A DNA stretch of 64,000 nt from Puccinia triticina. Lineage: Eukaryota > Basidiomycota > Pucciniomycetes > Pucciniales > Pucciniaceae. The notes beneath the pieces are model-generated. The model was not told the origin of the DNA and made no database searches. It saw only the letters and a program-made list of their open reading frames with translations. The stretch lies in the NCBI RefSeq assembly GCF_026914185.1, contig NC_070573.1, forward strand, positions 2,148,501-2,212,500, given 5' to 3'. Position numbers and translations under genes: made by a program. Positions 34,952 through 46,040 of the stretch are shown piece after piece (the stretch's first letter is position 1; each line of letters begins with the position of its first letter).

Positions 34952-35757
34952 TGCAAATTGAAGGCTTAGTTGCTTGTCCAGCAACATTTGACAGCTCCCA
35001 GACCTTACCAGCATGGCCTACATCCCAAAATCACTTTCCAATAGCTATTATGTTGCTTGGCCAGGAACTACACCCTCCCAATCAATCAAGATTTCATCCA
35101 TTCAGAATCAGGTGGAAAGCATGAGGTTGGGAAATTGGCTTTTAAAGCCCCTTTTAAATGAACCTAATTGAATTCTTGGCAAACTTCATTCAACACATTG
35201 AGTGCTTTGTGAATAATTTAACGGAAGAGATTAACCCATCAGGACACATGTTGAGTCCTAGACTTGGATGGGATGTTCAGTTTCAATTGATCAGATGCAG
35301 ATTAAACTTACAATCCATCCTATTATGAAAGAAAAGTAAAATAAAGTTTATTTTTAGCAGTGAAAAGGGATTGATGCCTCAATGTAAACTCTCAAATTAT
35401 TGCCATGACAGTAGTACTTGTGAAACTCCATAACATATTATGTGTCCTATGGGCCCTCAAAGGAACCAAAATGAATGCTGATGATATCAATTTTGCACTC
35501 AAATAAAGCACAAATATTATTGTCCCATTGCAATCCTTTTTTTATTTTCAATTCCAGTCAGGCGTGGGTCATTGGAGCTTGGAGGAATGTTTGCCTGCCG
35601 TTCTGTCAGTATTTGCTTGATATAGCATCCATGAGGGCTGATGATAAAATAATAGAAGAGTGTGAGGAAGTAGCATCTGTTTGTTTGAGGTATGTATCAC
35701 ATTAGTTTGGAATAGAACCAATCAAATACACCACAAGGAGAAAGTGAAACATCGCCT
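34952..35757. other. Unassigned sequence right of Helitron B end
   Basis: A/T-rich with no convincing ORF. Presumably Helitron B interior. Confidence 0.3.
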
Positions 35758-35759
35758 TT

Positions 35760-36912
35760 TCAACATTTTGGTAATCATATGGCAGAAGAATTCCCACACT
35801 GGGATGAGATATAGTGGCAGAAACACCAAGAAACTACCAAAGTAGTGATATTTGGAAACTGATCAGACTGTAGCTGCTACATTTGGGGGTTTTGTGGTCA
35901 GTAGAGGTACATCATAAATGTTTGGGGGCTTGTAAACATTTTTGTAAACAGATTTCAGAAGAATTCCCATGCTGGGATGAGATACAGTGGCAGGAACACC
36001 AAGAAACTACCAAAGTAGTGATATTTGGAAACTGATCAGACTGCAGGCGCTAAATTTGGGGGTTTTGTGGTCAGGAAAGGTACATAATGGAACATTGTGG
36101 GCTTGCAAACATTTTAGTATCCATATTGCGGAAGAATTCCCACTCTGGGATGAAATATTGTGGCAGAAACACCAAGAAACTACCAAAGTAGTGATATTTG
36201 GAAACTGATCAGACTGTAGCTGCTACATTTGGGTGTTTTGTGGCCAGTGAAGTTACATAATGAAATTTTGGCGGCTTTTTACCATTTTGGTAACCATATG
36301 GCAGAAGAATTCCCACCCTGGGATGAGATATAGTGGCAGAAACACCAAGAAACTACCAACGTAGTGATATTTGGAACTGATCAGACTGTAGCTGCTACGT
36401 TTGGGGGCTTTGTGGTCAGTAAAGGTACATAATAACACTTTGAGGGCTTTTAAACATTTTGGTAACAATATCTTGGAAGAATTCCCAAGCTGGGATGAGA
36501 TATAGTGGCAGAAACACCAAGAAACTACCAAAGTAGCAATGTCCGGAAACTGATCACACTGTTGCTGCTAGATTTGGGGTTTTTGTGTCAGTAAAGGTAC
36601 ATAGTGAAACTTTGGAGGCTTTTGAACTTTTCTGTATCAATATCGCAGAAGAACTCCCATGCTGGGATGAGATATAGTGGCAGAAACACCAAGAAACTAC
36701 CAAAGTAGTGATGTCCGGGCTGATCACACTGTAGCTGCTAGATTTGGGGTTTTTGTGTCAGTAAAGGTACATAGTGAAACTTTGGAGGCTTTTGAACATT
36801 TTGGTAACAATATCTTGGAAGAATTCCCACGCAGGGATGAGATATACTGGCAGAAACACCAAGAAACTACCAAAGTAGTGATGTCCGGAAACTGATCACA
36901 CTGTAGCTGCTA
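35760..36912 (+). repeat. Diverged 173-bp satellite, family 3
   Basis: Seven units spaced 170-173 bp (GATGAGATATAGTGGCAGAA at 35803, 35976, 36149, 36322, 36494, 36666 and 36836). Orientation is opposite to family 2 at 29230-30505. The array is cut at 36917 by a hAT terminus. Confidence 0.92.
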
Positions 36913-36916
36913 CATT

Positions 36917-37090
36917 CAACGCTGTAACAGATCCGATACGATACAGTATTGGCCTATTTATCTGTATCAATACATGTTCCTAGTGGCTGTCTGTATCGGA
37001 TCAAAAACCCAATACATTGGCTATGTATCGGATCTGAAAGGTGATACAATCTCACATTTTTTTCTGTATCGGATTGCTAAACCAATATGA
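36917..37090. repeat. hAT-1 subterminal GTATCGGAT motif cluster
   Basis: GATCCGATAC near 36937 and GTATCGGAT near 36996, 37026 and 37065 occur on both strands. Subterminal motif clusters are where hAT transposases bind; the role here is inferred. Confidence 0.65.
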
Positions 37091-37369
37091 TACAGATAAA
37101 TATTGTTATGTATTGGGAAAAAACAAGGCGTGTATTTTGTTTTTTAGAGTATCAGGAGTTGAACACAAATTTTTGGGGGGAGGTGACTATTTAGGGGTTT
37201 TATTTTTTTGCGAGGGGAATCAGACCACATATCATTAAGAAAACAAAGGATTTTTTTCATACTCAGCATTGGAAGCAAAAGAATAACTTATTTTGGGTTA
37301 TTCAGATATTTTTGGGGGAGAGGGGCTGAAGGGTTTCAGGGAAAGTGGAAAAAGACAATAAAACTACTC

Positions 37370-39001
37370 CGAAGTCAAAGCCAAAGTGGTTTCGGGCACA
37401 TGAAGAGTCCGGGTGTTCTCCTTGCTGACCTTAACATCAGCAATAATAGCCTGGGCGGCCTTGAACTCCCCACTAGGGTTGACTTCTTGGAGGAGCCACT
37501 GATGTGAGCTAACACACCTCTCAATTGTTCGCAATGCCAATGAACCTCGGTCATGTCCACATGTATCCGCTGCGGCAGAGAAACAGCGTTCCACACTAGC
37601 TGAGGTCGAGCAGCAAGCCAAATAGTCCCTGGCCAGGAGGGACAAGATCGGGAACTCGCCAGAATGTTCCTGAAGGAGGAATTACAATGTCAGTGCATGT
37701 AACAAGGCTAGTTTGAACAATATAAACCAACCTTCCACCACAAGAGCGGATCGTTTGATTGTGATATTGGCCATTTGTATTTACCGCTAAGGTACAGTGC
37801 AAGTTCACTGTCCTTTGAGTCCACTGCATTGGGGAAAAAATCAACCTCATCCATTTCTCTGTGGGCTTGTGGCTGTTTGTTGTTATCAATGTTGTTGTTG
37901 TTTGATTTAGACTTGGGTGGATGTTTTTCTTCATATTCGGTTTGTTTTTCATTGAACGCAGCTTGTAGTAGGGTCTGGGTGTACGAGTGTTTTTCTGATA
38001 ACCACATCTGGAACATGGACAGTTGATAACTAGGATTCAAAACCATGGCAAGCAAGATTGCATTGCATTGCAAAGCTTCTTTGAGATACTTGTTAGTCTT
38101 TATGATCAATGCCCGGAACATTGAATGGAATTCTGATTCGGTAGGCGACTCCAGCTTCTTGGTGAGGAAAGTCTTGATAAAACAATACTCAGCAAGCATC
38201 ATTCCAGTGGACGATATGTTCCCCTCCATTCGCTTAGTTATAAAATAGAATTCCCCAAGTAAGTTGTTGAGTCTTTTGACTAAATCTCAGTCGCCTCAAA
38301 AGAGCTCCTTGTTGTTGAAAAAGCTTTCACCGCCCTCCACGTCTAGACGATCCTTTTTGTTCTCAATCAACTTGTTGATGATGTTCCGCGCCTGATAGGC
38401 CCGGTCCTGACTTTGGAATTTGATATTCCATCAAATTCCATAGCCGGCAATGAGACTGGGTCCATAGTAGTCCAGTTTCTTTGCCCAGGTATTCAATGCA
38501 GATCGTTTGGCTGCCAAGGCAGTGATCTTCTGGATCACAAAATCAACCTTCTTGAGAATCGAGTCAATTTGGGGCCTGTTGGACGGTTGACTTTCTGCTG
38601 GAAAATCATCTTCCGCCCCGCTGTTGCTGTCACAAGTCACAGAAGATTCCTTGGGTTCTTCATCCACGACATCTTCTTCAAAATCATTGGGATCAGTAAT
38701 CAACTGGGATTCTTCAACAATGGGCCCCAGGCCAGGCACAAAGCCAAGTGTTGCTTTCTTTGATTTGACCAGGCCTTTGTTGGTCACGGCAATTGATTTG
38801 AGGCCGGCGTTGAGGATTAAAGCCACTTTGTGGCAGAAGCATTTGATGTGGTTTCCCGATAAGTCAATATCAGTGCCCGTCTTCTCAAGAATTAATTGGT
38901 TGACCTTGGTGGCCATAGTACTGTTGTTAGAACCCAAGTCATTGGACCAAACAAGGAGGAGTCGGTACAATGAAATAAAATCAATCTTGATCAGAGCAGA
39001 A
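37370..39001 (-). pseudogene. hAT-1 transposase remnant
   Basis: From 39001 leftward: LVWSNDLGSNNSTMATK and HIKCFCHKVALILNAGL (catalytic-core region), an acidic stretch, NIKFQSQDRAYQARNII, and FYFITKRMEGN.SSTGMMLAEY. A 62-bp intron (37670-37731) follows, then the C-terminal dimerisation segment FPILSLLARDYLACCSTSASVERCFSAA. The frame is interrupted by three TGA codons at 38431-38433, 38296-38298 and 38287-38289, at positions where the family has Arg or Trp. The N-terminal zinc finger is missing. Confidence 0.88.
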
Positions 39002-39728
39002 TTTACAAAACTGCATGTATATAGCTTACATACTACCCTTTTACATATATATGTGGCTGCGTAGCAACCAGCCAGCCTCATATGCAGCTGTGTAGCAACC
39101 ACAAGCCACTTATTACAGTAACCCAGCAACCACAAGCCACATTAATAAAGGGGCATAGTAACCATGGGGCTGTGCAAGTCAATCAAGCAGACTACACAGC
39201 AATACAGAAAGCTGTGCAGGTCACTTGAGAAGACTCCATAGCAACCAGAGGGCTGTGTAAGCCACACTTGTAACTAGATCACCAGCTAAATTTGCTCATG
39301 TATACACTGCCACACTGTACATAGCTGTATTTGCACAGCATTTGTAAAGGCACACCAGCCAAAACCCCTCATGTACATAGACCACCAGCATAAATGCCTC
39401 ACATTTTCCTATATAAGGAGGGGCTCTCTCTTCCTTTTCCCCCCATGGAATCCAATCAAGGAGATCATTCCCCCCACAAGATTCAAATAAATTGTCACCC
39501 TCACACTCTCCGCCACATAATAAAATACTAGCTTTATATTTTGAAATACACAGTCCATTGTGAGCCACTTGTGAGAAAAGTATTCAACTACACTAGACCA
39601 CTGTGTTCTTGCTTCCAGCCTAGCTGGGGGTGTTGTCAGTCTTTGTCTTTCAGAGAAGCAGGGGTTTCCCCACTCATACTTCTCTAAATTCAGCCATAAG
39701 AGGTGCAAACCGCTTTTGGAGTCTCACA
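39002..39728 (+). repeat. Gypsy-type LTR, copy 2 (5'-truncated)
   Basis: Near-identical to 5513-6269 apart from one fewer 31-bp repeat and a small change near the CCCCCAT stretch. It lacks the first ~115 bp, so it is a truncated remnant whose left side was lost when it was joined to hAT-1. Confidence 0.9.
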
Positions 39729-39885
39729 TTGGGTTCTCTCTGAAAACGTCATTGGCAGCTTGGTAAATCATGGCGTATGGATTAATTGTGTGCAGAAGGT
39801 CCATTTTCATCTGGACAGTTGATTGTTGCATATGTTGACCCCTCCCAGCGTTTCCGCCCGCACCTTGAGCTTTGACGATGCAGAG
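39729..39885 (-). pseudogene. Helitron protein remnant, downstream piece
   Basis: Encodes KAQGAGGNAGRGQ followed by LHTINPYAMIYQAANDVFREN, resembling the 'NPY.. .Y..A.. .' segment of the Helitron-like N domain. It continues the piece at 40294-40873 beyond the MITE. Rep (HUH) and helicase motifs are absent. Confidence 0.55.
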
Positions 39886-40293
39886 CAACAATGGGAAGTT
39901 ACATACGTTACGATATCCAGAGGGATTTTTGTAACGTAACTTCCCACCGCTACCAGATAACGCGTTACCGTTATCTGGCAACATTGCTCCTTGGGCGGGT
40001 GGGTAACGTAACAGAGGGTGTTTTCACCCTCAATACCCAGAAAAATAACAGAGATAACGCGTTAACCGCGTTACCAGAGGTCAAAATGCCACAAAAGTGG
40101 GAAAACTCCCCTTTTTTGCGCAGGTTATCCTCCTATAATTGCAAGGGATAACACAACTAAGCTAGGAAGAGAGGGACAAAAATTAAAGAAAACGTAACGG
40201 AAGCTTTGCCGCCGTCATGGTAATAATAACGGCAAGGATTCCGTTACGTTTTTCTTACGCTACCATTACGGGTAGCATAACCTCCCATCGTTG
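39886..40293. mobile_element. 408-bp hAT-like MITE (MITE-2)
   Basis: The termini CAACAATGGGAAGTTACATA and (complement) CAACGATGGGAGGTTATGCT are imperfect inverted repeats. The flanks ATGCAGAG and GTGCCGAG match at 6 of 8 positions, a likely aged 8-bp target duplication. The interior has about seven GTAACG/CGTTAC motifs. No coding capacity. Confidence 0.75.
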
Positions 40294-40873
40294 TGCCGAG
40301 ATTTGCTTCATTTGTACCCCTATCCCCTACAGCGAAAATTTGAGAAAATCTGGGGTTTTTGATGTTGACGGGTTTGACACTCGAGATTAGGTGGGCCATT
40401 GAGCCACATACACAAAAAACCAATATTTCTCTTTGACCTTGGACGTATAAGTCAACCGTTGCCCCAAGGGATGTGAATGATACCGAATTGTTGTACATCC
40501 GGATCAATTCCTTGAAGTTATCAGAGTCTAGGGAGGTAGTCAGTATAAGCTCGTAAGACAAAATTGGAAGCTTACCTGCGCTTGTGCTGTCAAACAACTC
40601 CCGGAGCACTCCTGGAAATCCAGGAGCCAACGAACCAAACAATGGCAGCAAAACCTTATTCTTTTGGCAGAACATTGAAAAGCTTATCTTCCCTTTGTTG
40701 ACGTTGGCGAGTGCCACCTCCTTGATGAAGAGGAGGGCCCCGCAAGAAGCGCATTCGAATTCACAGGGTCCAAGGCGGTGCGGCGTCTTGAAATCTATAG
40801 ACTCCACAAGCAATTTTTTGTTTGTTTGTAGCGGCGTTCCTAATGGCTTTTCCATACAACTCAACCAACCCAC
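40294..40873 (-). pseudogene. Helitron protein remnant, N-terminal piece
   Basis: Encodes FECASCGALLFIKEVALANVNKG..SFSMFCQKNKVLLPLF, then FKELIRMYNNSVSFTSLGATVD and VFCVCGSMAHLI. This is the N-terminal region typical of fungal Helitron Rep-helicase proteins (cysteine pair, CCQKGKV-like motif, MYNNSLAFTS-like motif). Helitrons replicate by a rolling-circle mechanism. The catalytic Rep and helicase domains are not in the window, so this is a fragment. Confidence 0.8.
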
Positions 40874-40899
40874 TTGGCATTGTTCTGTTAATCAAGGAT

Positions 40900-42129
40900 G
40901 GAACTCAGCAGTGGATTGACAAGCTTTTTGATAAATGAGGGCCATACTTGAAACCAGGGAAATAACATACAAGGAGAGGAAATGTTTAGGGTCCGAAGTT
41001 ACGGTGCAACATTGCGTACAATAACAGAGTCAACGTAGCACAGCTTGATGGACGGCAGGCGGTGAACGAGAAGTAATCACTTCGCACCAAGGGTCTGTTG
41101 ATGATTTTAGGGAGAAATGTTACGGCGTTATTTGACTCTGTAAAGTTTTATCTGTAGGAGCAACGGTTCAAGACATCAATATCAAGTCAACATAAAATGT
41201 GACTTATGATATGTTTTCGGACTTGACAAACGTAAAATTAATCTGCCAAGGATTGCTAAGCGGAGTCTGTTGATGAGAAGCCAAACGTATAGGGTGTTAA
41301 AGGAATTGAAAGCGCTTTGGTGGTGATTTTATTGTGGTACTTTTTGTTTGACTTATTGGTTAGTCAGTGCGGGTTGATGGCGGAACAAAATTGATCAAAA
41401 GCATCAATTTTTGAACTCACACATTCACTTGAGGGGAATGAAAAAAATTGCCTGGTCAAAATGCGAATGACGCTTGGAACTATGAGAAAGGGTAATGCAC
41501 GTAAACTGTAGGTAGTTTAAAAATCAACTGAGGCAATTGATGAAACAATGTTCAAGAACGCTGTGCTAATCTCCTCAAATCTGCAAAAGATAATTGATGA
41601 GGCTCAAGAATGAGAACATCGGGAGCATCGCAAGAGCTTCTTTGGGATGGGAACTGCTATGTAGTTTGGTACAAAATTGATGGCGACTTTGATGTTAATA
41701 ATATCAATAATCAGATCAGGTCTTAAATTGATCAAGAGGGCTCTCCTTGTATTATAATATTTTTCTCAACTGCGGGTGTTACATGATGGGTGAGATTTCA
41801 GCAATGTGAATATGATGAGGAAAACAAAATTTATATGGATGGAACATTTGAGACGGCGTCTCTTGTTGAGGAAGATCAAAAAGTTGGCAGAGAGAAACAT
41901 GAAAGTTGATGGGAATTGAAAGAACCCAGATAAGGGAAGATTGACGTTACTATATACAAATCATTTCTACGTGGGTGGCTGCCGTTCAAAGATATTTGAT
42001 GAATGTTCAAGGAAATTGATCAAAAGAACTTGAGTACAAAATAGAATTAAGTTGAAGGTTCGGAATTCTGGAGTAATGTCTGAATGGGTCTGCATCCTGC
42101 TTCGCTCAATTGTTGCCAAAAGATCAGAC
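40900..42129. other. Region without recognised features
   Basis: A/T-rich with stops in all frames. It may be downstream sequence of the minus-strand gene at 42130 or old decayed repeats. Nothing specific seen. Confidence 0.4.
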
Positions 42130-43234
42130 CTAAGCTCGTTTCATTCTTTTTGCCGCGTCCTTCAACACATTCTTGCGGGGGCGGCCACAAGCCTGAGGCT
42201 TGACATCTGGCTCTGAATCTTCATCAAATTCTTCTTCCGACGCAGTCTCTCCATCATTGGATTGCTTGGGAGTAGTTGCACGCGCCTTCCCCTCACCTTT
42301 CTTATCAATGAAGGCTGCAGGTGAAGGGAGGCGAGGCAACGGATTACTTCCCCCAGCCTCGGGCGCAGATACCGCGACTTTCTTTGTCAGGCTGAATTTA
42401 GTACTATAGAGGAAGTTAGTTGAACATTCATTATAACAAGGGAGTAGAGGCGAACTAACGGGGTGCAAGCCTTCTTAGCCAGCGTTGATTGAAGACCACT
42501 TGGAGAAGAAAGGAGGTTATTGCTCCCAATTTGATGACCAGAAGTGACGGCTACATGACTGACCTGAGGGGGGGGGGGGTCAGCAAGTGAAAAAGTTAGA
42601 TGAAGAAATATTCTTACCATAAAACCAGCCGTATTTGTGTCCATTTCGAAGTCAACTAAGCGGCCAGTGATTTTTACCTCTTGGCCGACAATATAGAGGT
42701 TGAAAGTGTTAACTTGGAGCTTTGTTCCGGGGACCAAATACTTGATTAAAAATTTCTTATGAACGCGGTCCTGGTAAATTACAGAGGCGTAAGTCTCAGA
42801 TTCATTGGAGAGCAGAAAAAAGCGCCTACTTGAGCGTCCCAATCATTGTGCTTGACAATAACTTCAAGAACTGTTGTACCATTGCCGGTGTTGAAGACAA
42901 CTTTGCAACGGGAAGAAACAACACCAAGAGAGTTCACGACAGCTTTGTTGACAAAGGACAAGCTGTTTTCTCCAGCGGGTACAACTGGGGTTGCTGCTTC
43001 TTGAACGTAAGTCAGTTGTGGGGTTGATCCGTTGTTGAGTGGCATGAATTTGCCGGTGAGGTAGTGAATGAAACCTTGGTCGAGTACGTTAGTCAATGCA
43101 GTGTTGGTCGTGAGGTTGATCTCAAAATCTTCAGATTTATTGTTTGACGCGCCAGCGCATTGCAAGAAGCTGAGGGTTGTAATGTGAGAAAAAACAGGTT
43201 TTATAATTGAAACTAGAACCAAGACTAAAAACAA
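42130..43234 (-). CDS. Multi-exon gene of unknown function, basic AT-hook-like tail
   Basis: Exons (5' to 3'): from at or above about 43190 to 42830; 42618-42770; 42460-~42563; 42130-42403, stop at the end. The three introns are 53-59 bp with GT...AG, and exon phases are compatible. The first exon contains FIHYLTGKFMPLNN; the second QDRVHKKFLIKYLVPGTKLQVN and GQEVKITGRLVDFEMD, possibly a small beta-barrel. The last exon is charged and ends GRPRKNVLKDAAKRMKRA, an AT-hook-like DNA-binding tail. I do not recognise the family. The start is uncertain because no in-frame ATG is obvious and an upstream intron is likely. It could be host or transposon-borne. Confidence 0.5.
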
Positions 43235-43416
43235 TAGATGTTAGAATTTGTAAAAACAAGAGCAAGATCGGTTGAATGACAATAAGGATGAAAACTGAGC
43301 ATACCACGATGATAGTGAGTTTTTGAAGGAACAAGCACGGACAGACTAAGATAGATCAGATCAAACAGGGAGTAATAGTAGACACTGTGGAGAATGAACA
43401 AGGAGAGGTTAGGTTG

Positions 43417-43987
43417 GATTGTTGATGAATTCTTGAGGATTTGTTGTTTCTCACCAAATTGGAAATAACCAATTAATGAATTCAAGAGATCGCGTAGGCG
43501 CTACCAGAATGAGAGCTGTTGAGCTAAAGGACGAATTGAGTTCTGGTTGGAAGCAATGAGATCGAACAATGATTGATATGAGCGATAGAAGATAGAGGAG
43601 CAAGGATGGGAAGACACGAAGTTGTATGGGGAGTGTGAAGAAGGGAATGGTGGAAGGTTGTTTCAACGGTGGGCCGCTACGCTACATTTAGTCCGTAGTT
43701 CAGCGCAGCGTAGCGGATCTAAACTACAAATGACAGGGTTTTCCTTTAGCGGGCAGTGATTGCCCGCTACCGCTAACAGGCACCCCTTGAAACTACAGGG
43801 CCTCTATCGCCGCTATCAGCGCTAGCAGTGCTATTCAACCGCTAAAAAAGCTGATAGCGCTGTTAGCGCCCGTTAGCGCAGCGTAGCGGCCCGTAGCGGG
43901 CGCTACAACTAACGGCAATGTGTCAGGAACTACGCAACGCTAAACTAGCAGATAGCGCACGCTACGGATAGTTTAGCGTAGCGGCCC
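43417..43987. repeat. 571-bp tandem duplication, unit 1
   Basis: Repeated directly and without visible difference at 43988-44558. The unit holds ~247 bp of flanking DNA and a MITE missing its last few bases. Confidence 0.97.
43664..43987. mobile_element. MITE-1, duplicated copy lacking its right tip
   Basis: Same as the MITE at 44235 but ends at GCGTAGCGGCCC, where the second duplication unit starts. Confidence 0.85.
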
Positions 43988-44558
43988 GATTGTTGATGAA
44001 TTCTTGAGGATTTGTTGTTTCTCACCAAATTGGAAATAACCAATTAATGAATTCAAGAGATCGCGTAGGCGCTACCAGAATGAGAGCTGTTGAGCTAAAG
44101 GACGAATTGAGTTCTGGTTGGAAGCAATGAGATCGAACAATGATTGATATGAGCGATAGAAGATAGAGGAGCAAGGATGGGAAGACACGAAGTTGTATGG
44201 GGAGTGTGAAGAAGGGAATGGTGGAAGGTTGTTTCAACGGTGGGCCGCTACGCTACATTTAGTCCGTAGTTCAGCGCAGCGTAGCGGATCTAAACTACAA
44301 ATGACAGGGTTTTCCTTTAGCGGGCAGTGATTGCCCGCTACCGCTAACAGGCACCCCTTGAAACTACAGGGCCTCTATCGCCGCTATCAGCGCTAGCAGT
44401 GCTATTCAACCGCTAAAAAAGCTGATAGCGCTGTTAGCGCCCGTTAGCGCAGCGTAGCGGCCCGTAGCGGGCGCTACAACTAACGGCAATGTGTCAGGAA
44501 CTACGCAACGCTAAACTAGCAGATAGCGCACGCTACGGATAGTTTAGCGTAGCGGCCC
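43988..44558. repeat. 571-bp tandem duplication, unit 2
   Basis: Exact repeat of 43417-43987. The breakpoint lies in the last bases of the MITE. Confidence 0.97.
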
Positions 44559-44564
44559 ACCGTT
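44235..44564. mobile_element. MITE-1, complete 330-bp hAT-like MITE
   Basis: Termini CAACGGTGGGCCGCTACGCT and its near-complement, flanked by GGTTGTTT (44227-44234 and 44565-44572), an 8-bp duplication as in hAT elements. The interior is packed with GTAGCG/CGCTAC motifs, forming many short palindromes. No coding capacity. Confidence 0.85.
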
Positions 44565-44572
44565 GGTTGTTT

Positions 44573-45478
44573 GTTGGGGGAGCAAAGCTGAGCAGGAGAG
44601 CTGTTCAAGGTCGAGGAGTCTGCTGAGGAACCAAGAACAAGGCAATCAGAGGCTGCTTTTAAGCTTGAGGACTGAGCGGCTGAGTTGTGGTTCTGACTTG
44701 AGACATGAGTTGAGACAATGAGTTGAGACGTGCATGGTTGATGTTTTGAGAAGAATCGGTCGGCGGAGTTGGTTGTTTTAGGAAAGGAGATGACGGGGAA
44801 CGGGAGGAAGTCGGAGGCAAGTTTGAGTAGAGATACGGACACTGGGCTACTTGGTGCGCGCATGCGTAGATGAGAGAATGCGCGCGTCCGCGGATGTCAG
44901 AATTCCAACATAATGTTTCCGTATTGGTTGGCTCAAACAGCATCCGGGACAGACTGGAGAAGAATGGGGGTTCAGTTAGAATAAAGTGGTGTGGTTTTGG
45001 AAAAACAGGCTGACCTCGCTCAATGGTTCAAAGAGGCCGGTCATGTTTGCGGGGTGGTTGGGGTTGCGGATTGATGACATTTATGGGAATTAGCAGGGGA
45101 ATTTGGAATTGGGAGCTGGAAACGCTGGCTACTGCTTGTGCGGATATAGTATTGATTGGCGACTCTTGGTGTTTGGGTGAGGTGGTTGTGGAGATGCTGA
45201 GAAAATAGGCAGAGAAGTAAGTGGTAAGCTTGATGGGGGGCGAGTTGAGGAGATGTTTGTGATGGTGGTCAAAAGTATGATTTCAGGGTGGGCTTTTATA
45301 GGATAACTGGTGGCAAGCTCACGTTAAGGTGAGAAGCGAATTAGATATCTTCTGGCTGGGTCGGTGCTACTGTGTGCATGAACTGGACTTCTGTTGCAAC
45401 CGGAGAGGAAGTATTAAGTTGAGCGGCTGAGTTAGACCTGACTGGATCAATAGGAATTGCGGTATTAGTATACCAGAG
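44573..45478. other. Unassigned region upstream of the unknown gene
   Basis: A minus-strand frame with an ATG at 44863 encodes ~95 Ser-rich residues before running into the MITE. It has no recognisable domain, and I could not connect it by splicing to the gene at 42130-43234. Nothing else seen. Confidence 0.3.
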
Positions 45479-45672
45479 GTTGCAAAATCCACGGCAAGTG
45501 ATGAAAGACCCTATCAACGTCCACGATCACGAGGCATCAGTGCGGCTGGATCAGTGAGACGGTAGATGAGTGTTATGGCGGGAGATTTCTGCCCCTGGAG
45601 GTTGCAAAGTCCACGGCAAGTGATGAAACACCCTATTCACGTTGACAATCACAAGGCATCAATGCAGCTGAA
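45479..45672 (+). repeat. ~120-bp direct repeat, second copy split by a solo LTR
   Basis: GAGGTTGCAAARTCCACGGC...GAGACGGTAGATGAGTGTTA (45476-45590) is followed by a second diverged copy starting near 45597. The second copy continues after the solo LTR at 46036-46090 (GAGATGGTAGACAAGTGTTA). Confidence 0.75.
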
Positions 45673-46035
45673 TGTTGAGCTAGAAAAACTGTGTTTTCCT
45701 TTTGCTTTTATTTTTCCTTTTTCTCTCTTTGTGCTTTCTACATGTCACATCTCTTTCACCTCCATTTCACCAGTCATGTAGACTACCTGAGGCAGCGAGT
45801 GTGGAAGGAAACCTTCCTCATCCTTCCACACACCTCTCACTTGGCCCACCTCGTGCTTGCTGCCCTCAGGTAGAGTTCTCTCTTGTTTCATTTCTTTCTT
45901 TTCTTTCTCTTTCTCTCTCTTTGTTCTTTGTTTTTCTTCTCTCTCTGTTTGCTGATGAAATGAAATCATCCTTCCACACACCTCTCACTCGGCCCACCTC
46001 GTGCTTGCTGCCCTCAGGCCTGGTTCACTTCATCA
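45673..46035 (+). mobile_element. Solo copia LTR (363 bp)
   Basis: TGTTGAGCTAG...CTTCATCA, flanked by CTGAA at 45668-45672 and 46036-46040. The ends match the copia-1 LTR (28259-28520). It contains a duplicated CATCCTTCCACACACCTCTC...TGCTGCCCTCAGG block, as does the copia-3 LTR. No internal region is left, so it is the product of LTR-LTR recombination. Confidence 0.85.
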
Positions 46036-46040
46036 CTGAA

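Larger units (their letters stand above)
36917..39001 (-). mobile_element. hAT-1 transposon, right end lost
   Basis: The left terminus starts CAACGCTGTAACAG, similar to the CAACRRTGGG termini of the MITEs at 39886 and 44235, and interrupts satellite family 3. Four copies of GTATCGGAT or its complement lie within the first ~150 bp. The transposase remnant follows on the minus strand. At 39002 the sequence switches to a truncated gypsy LTR, so the 5' part is missing. Confidence 0.75.

Noticed and set aside
39724..39984. 86-codon ORF as an intact small gene
   Set aside because: Its first part lies in the MITE; the rest fits a Helitron protein fragment.
44516..44863. Ser-rich minus-strand ORF as first exon of the gene at 42130-43234
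   Set aside because: No compatible splice path was found, and the frame ends in MITE sequence.
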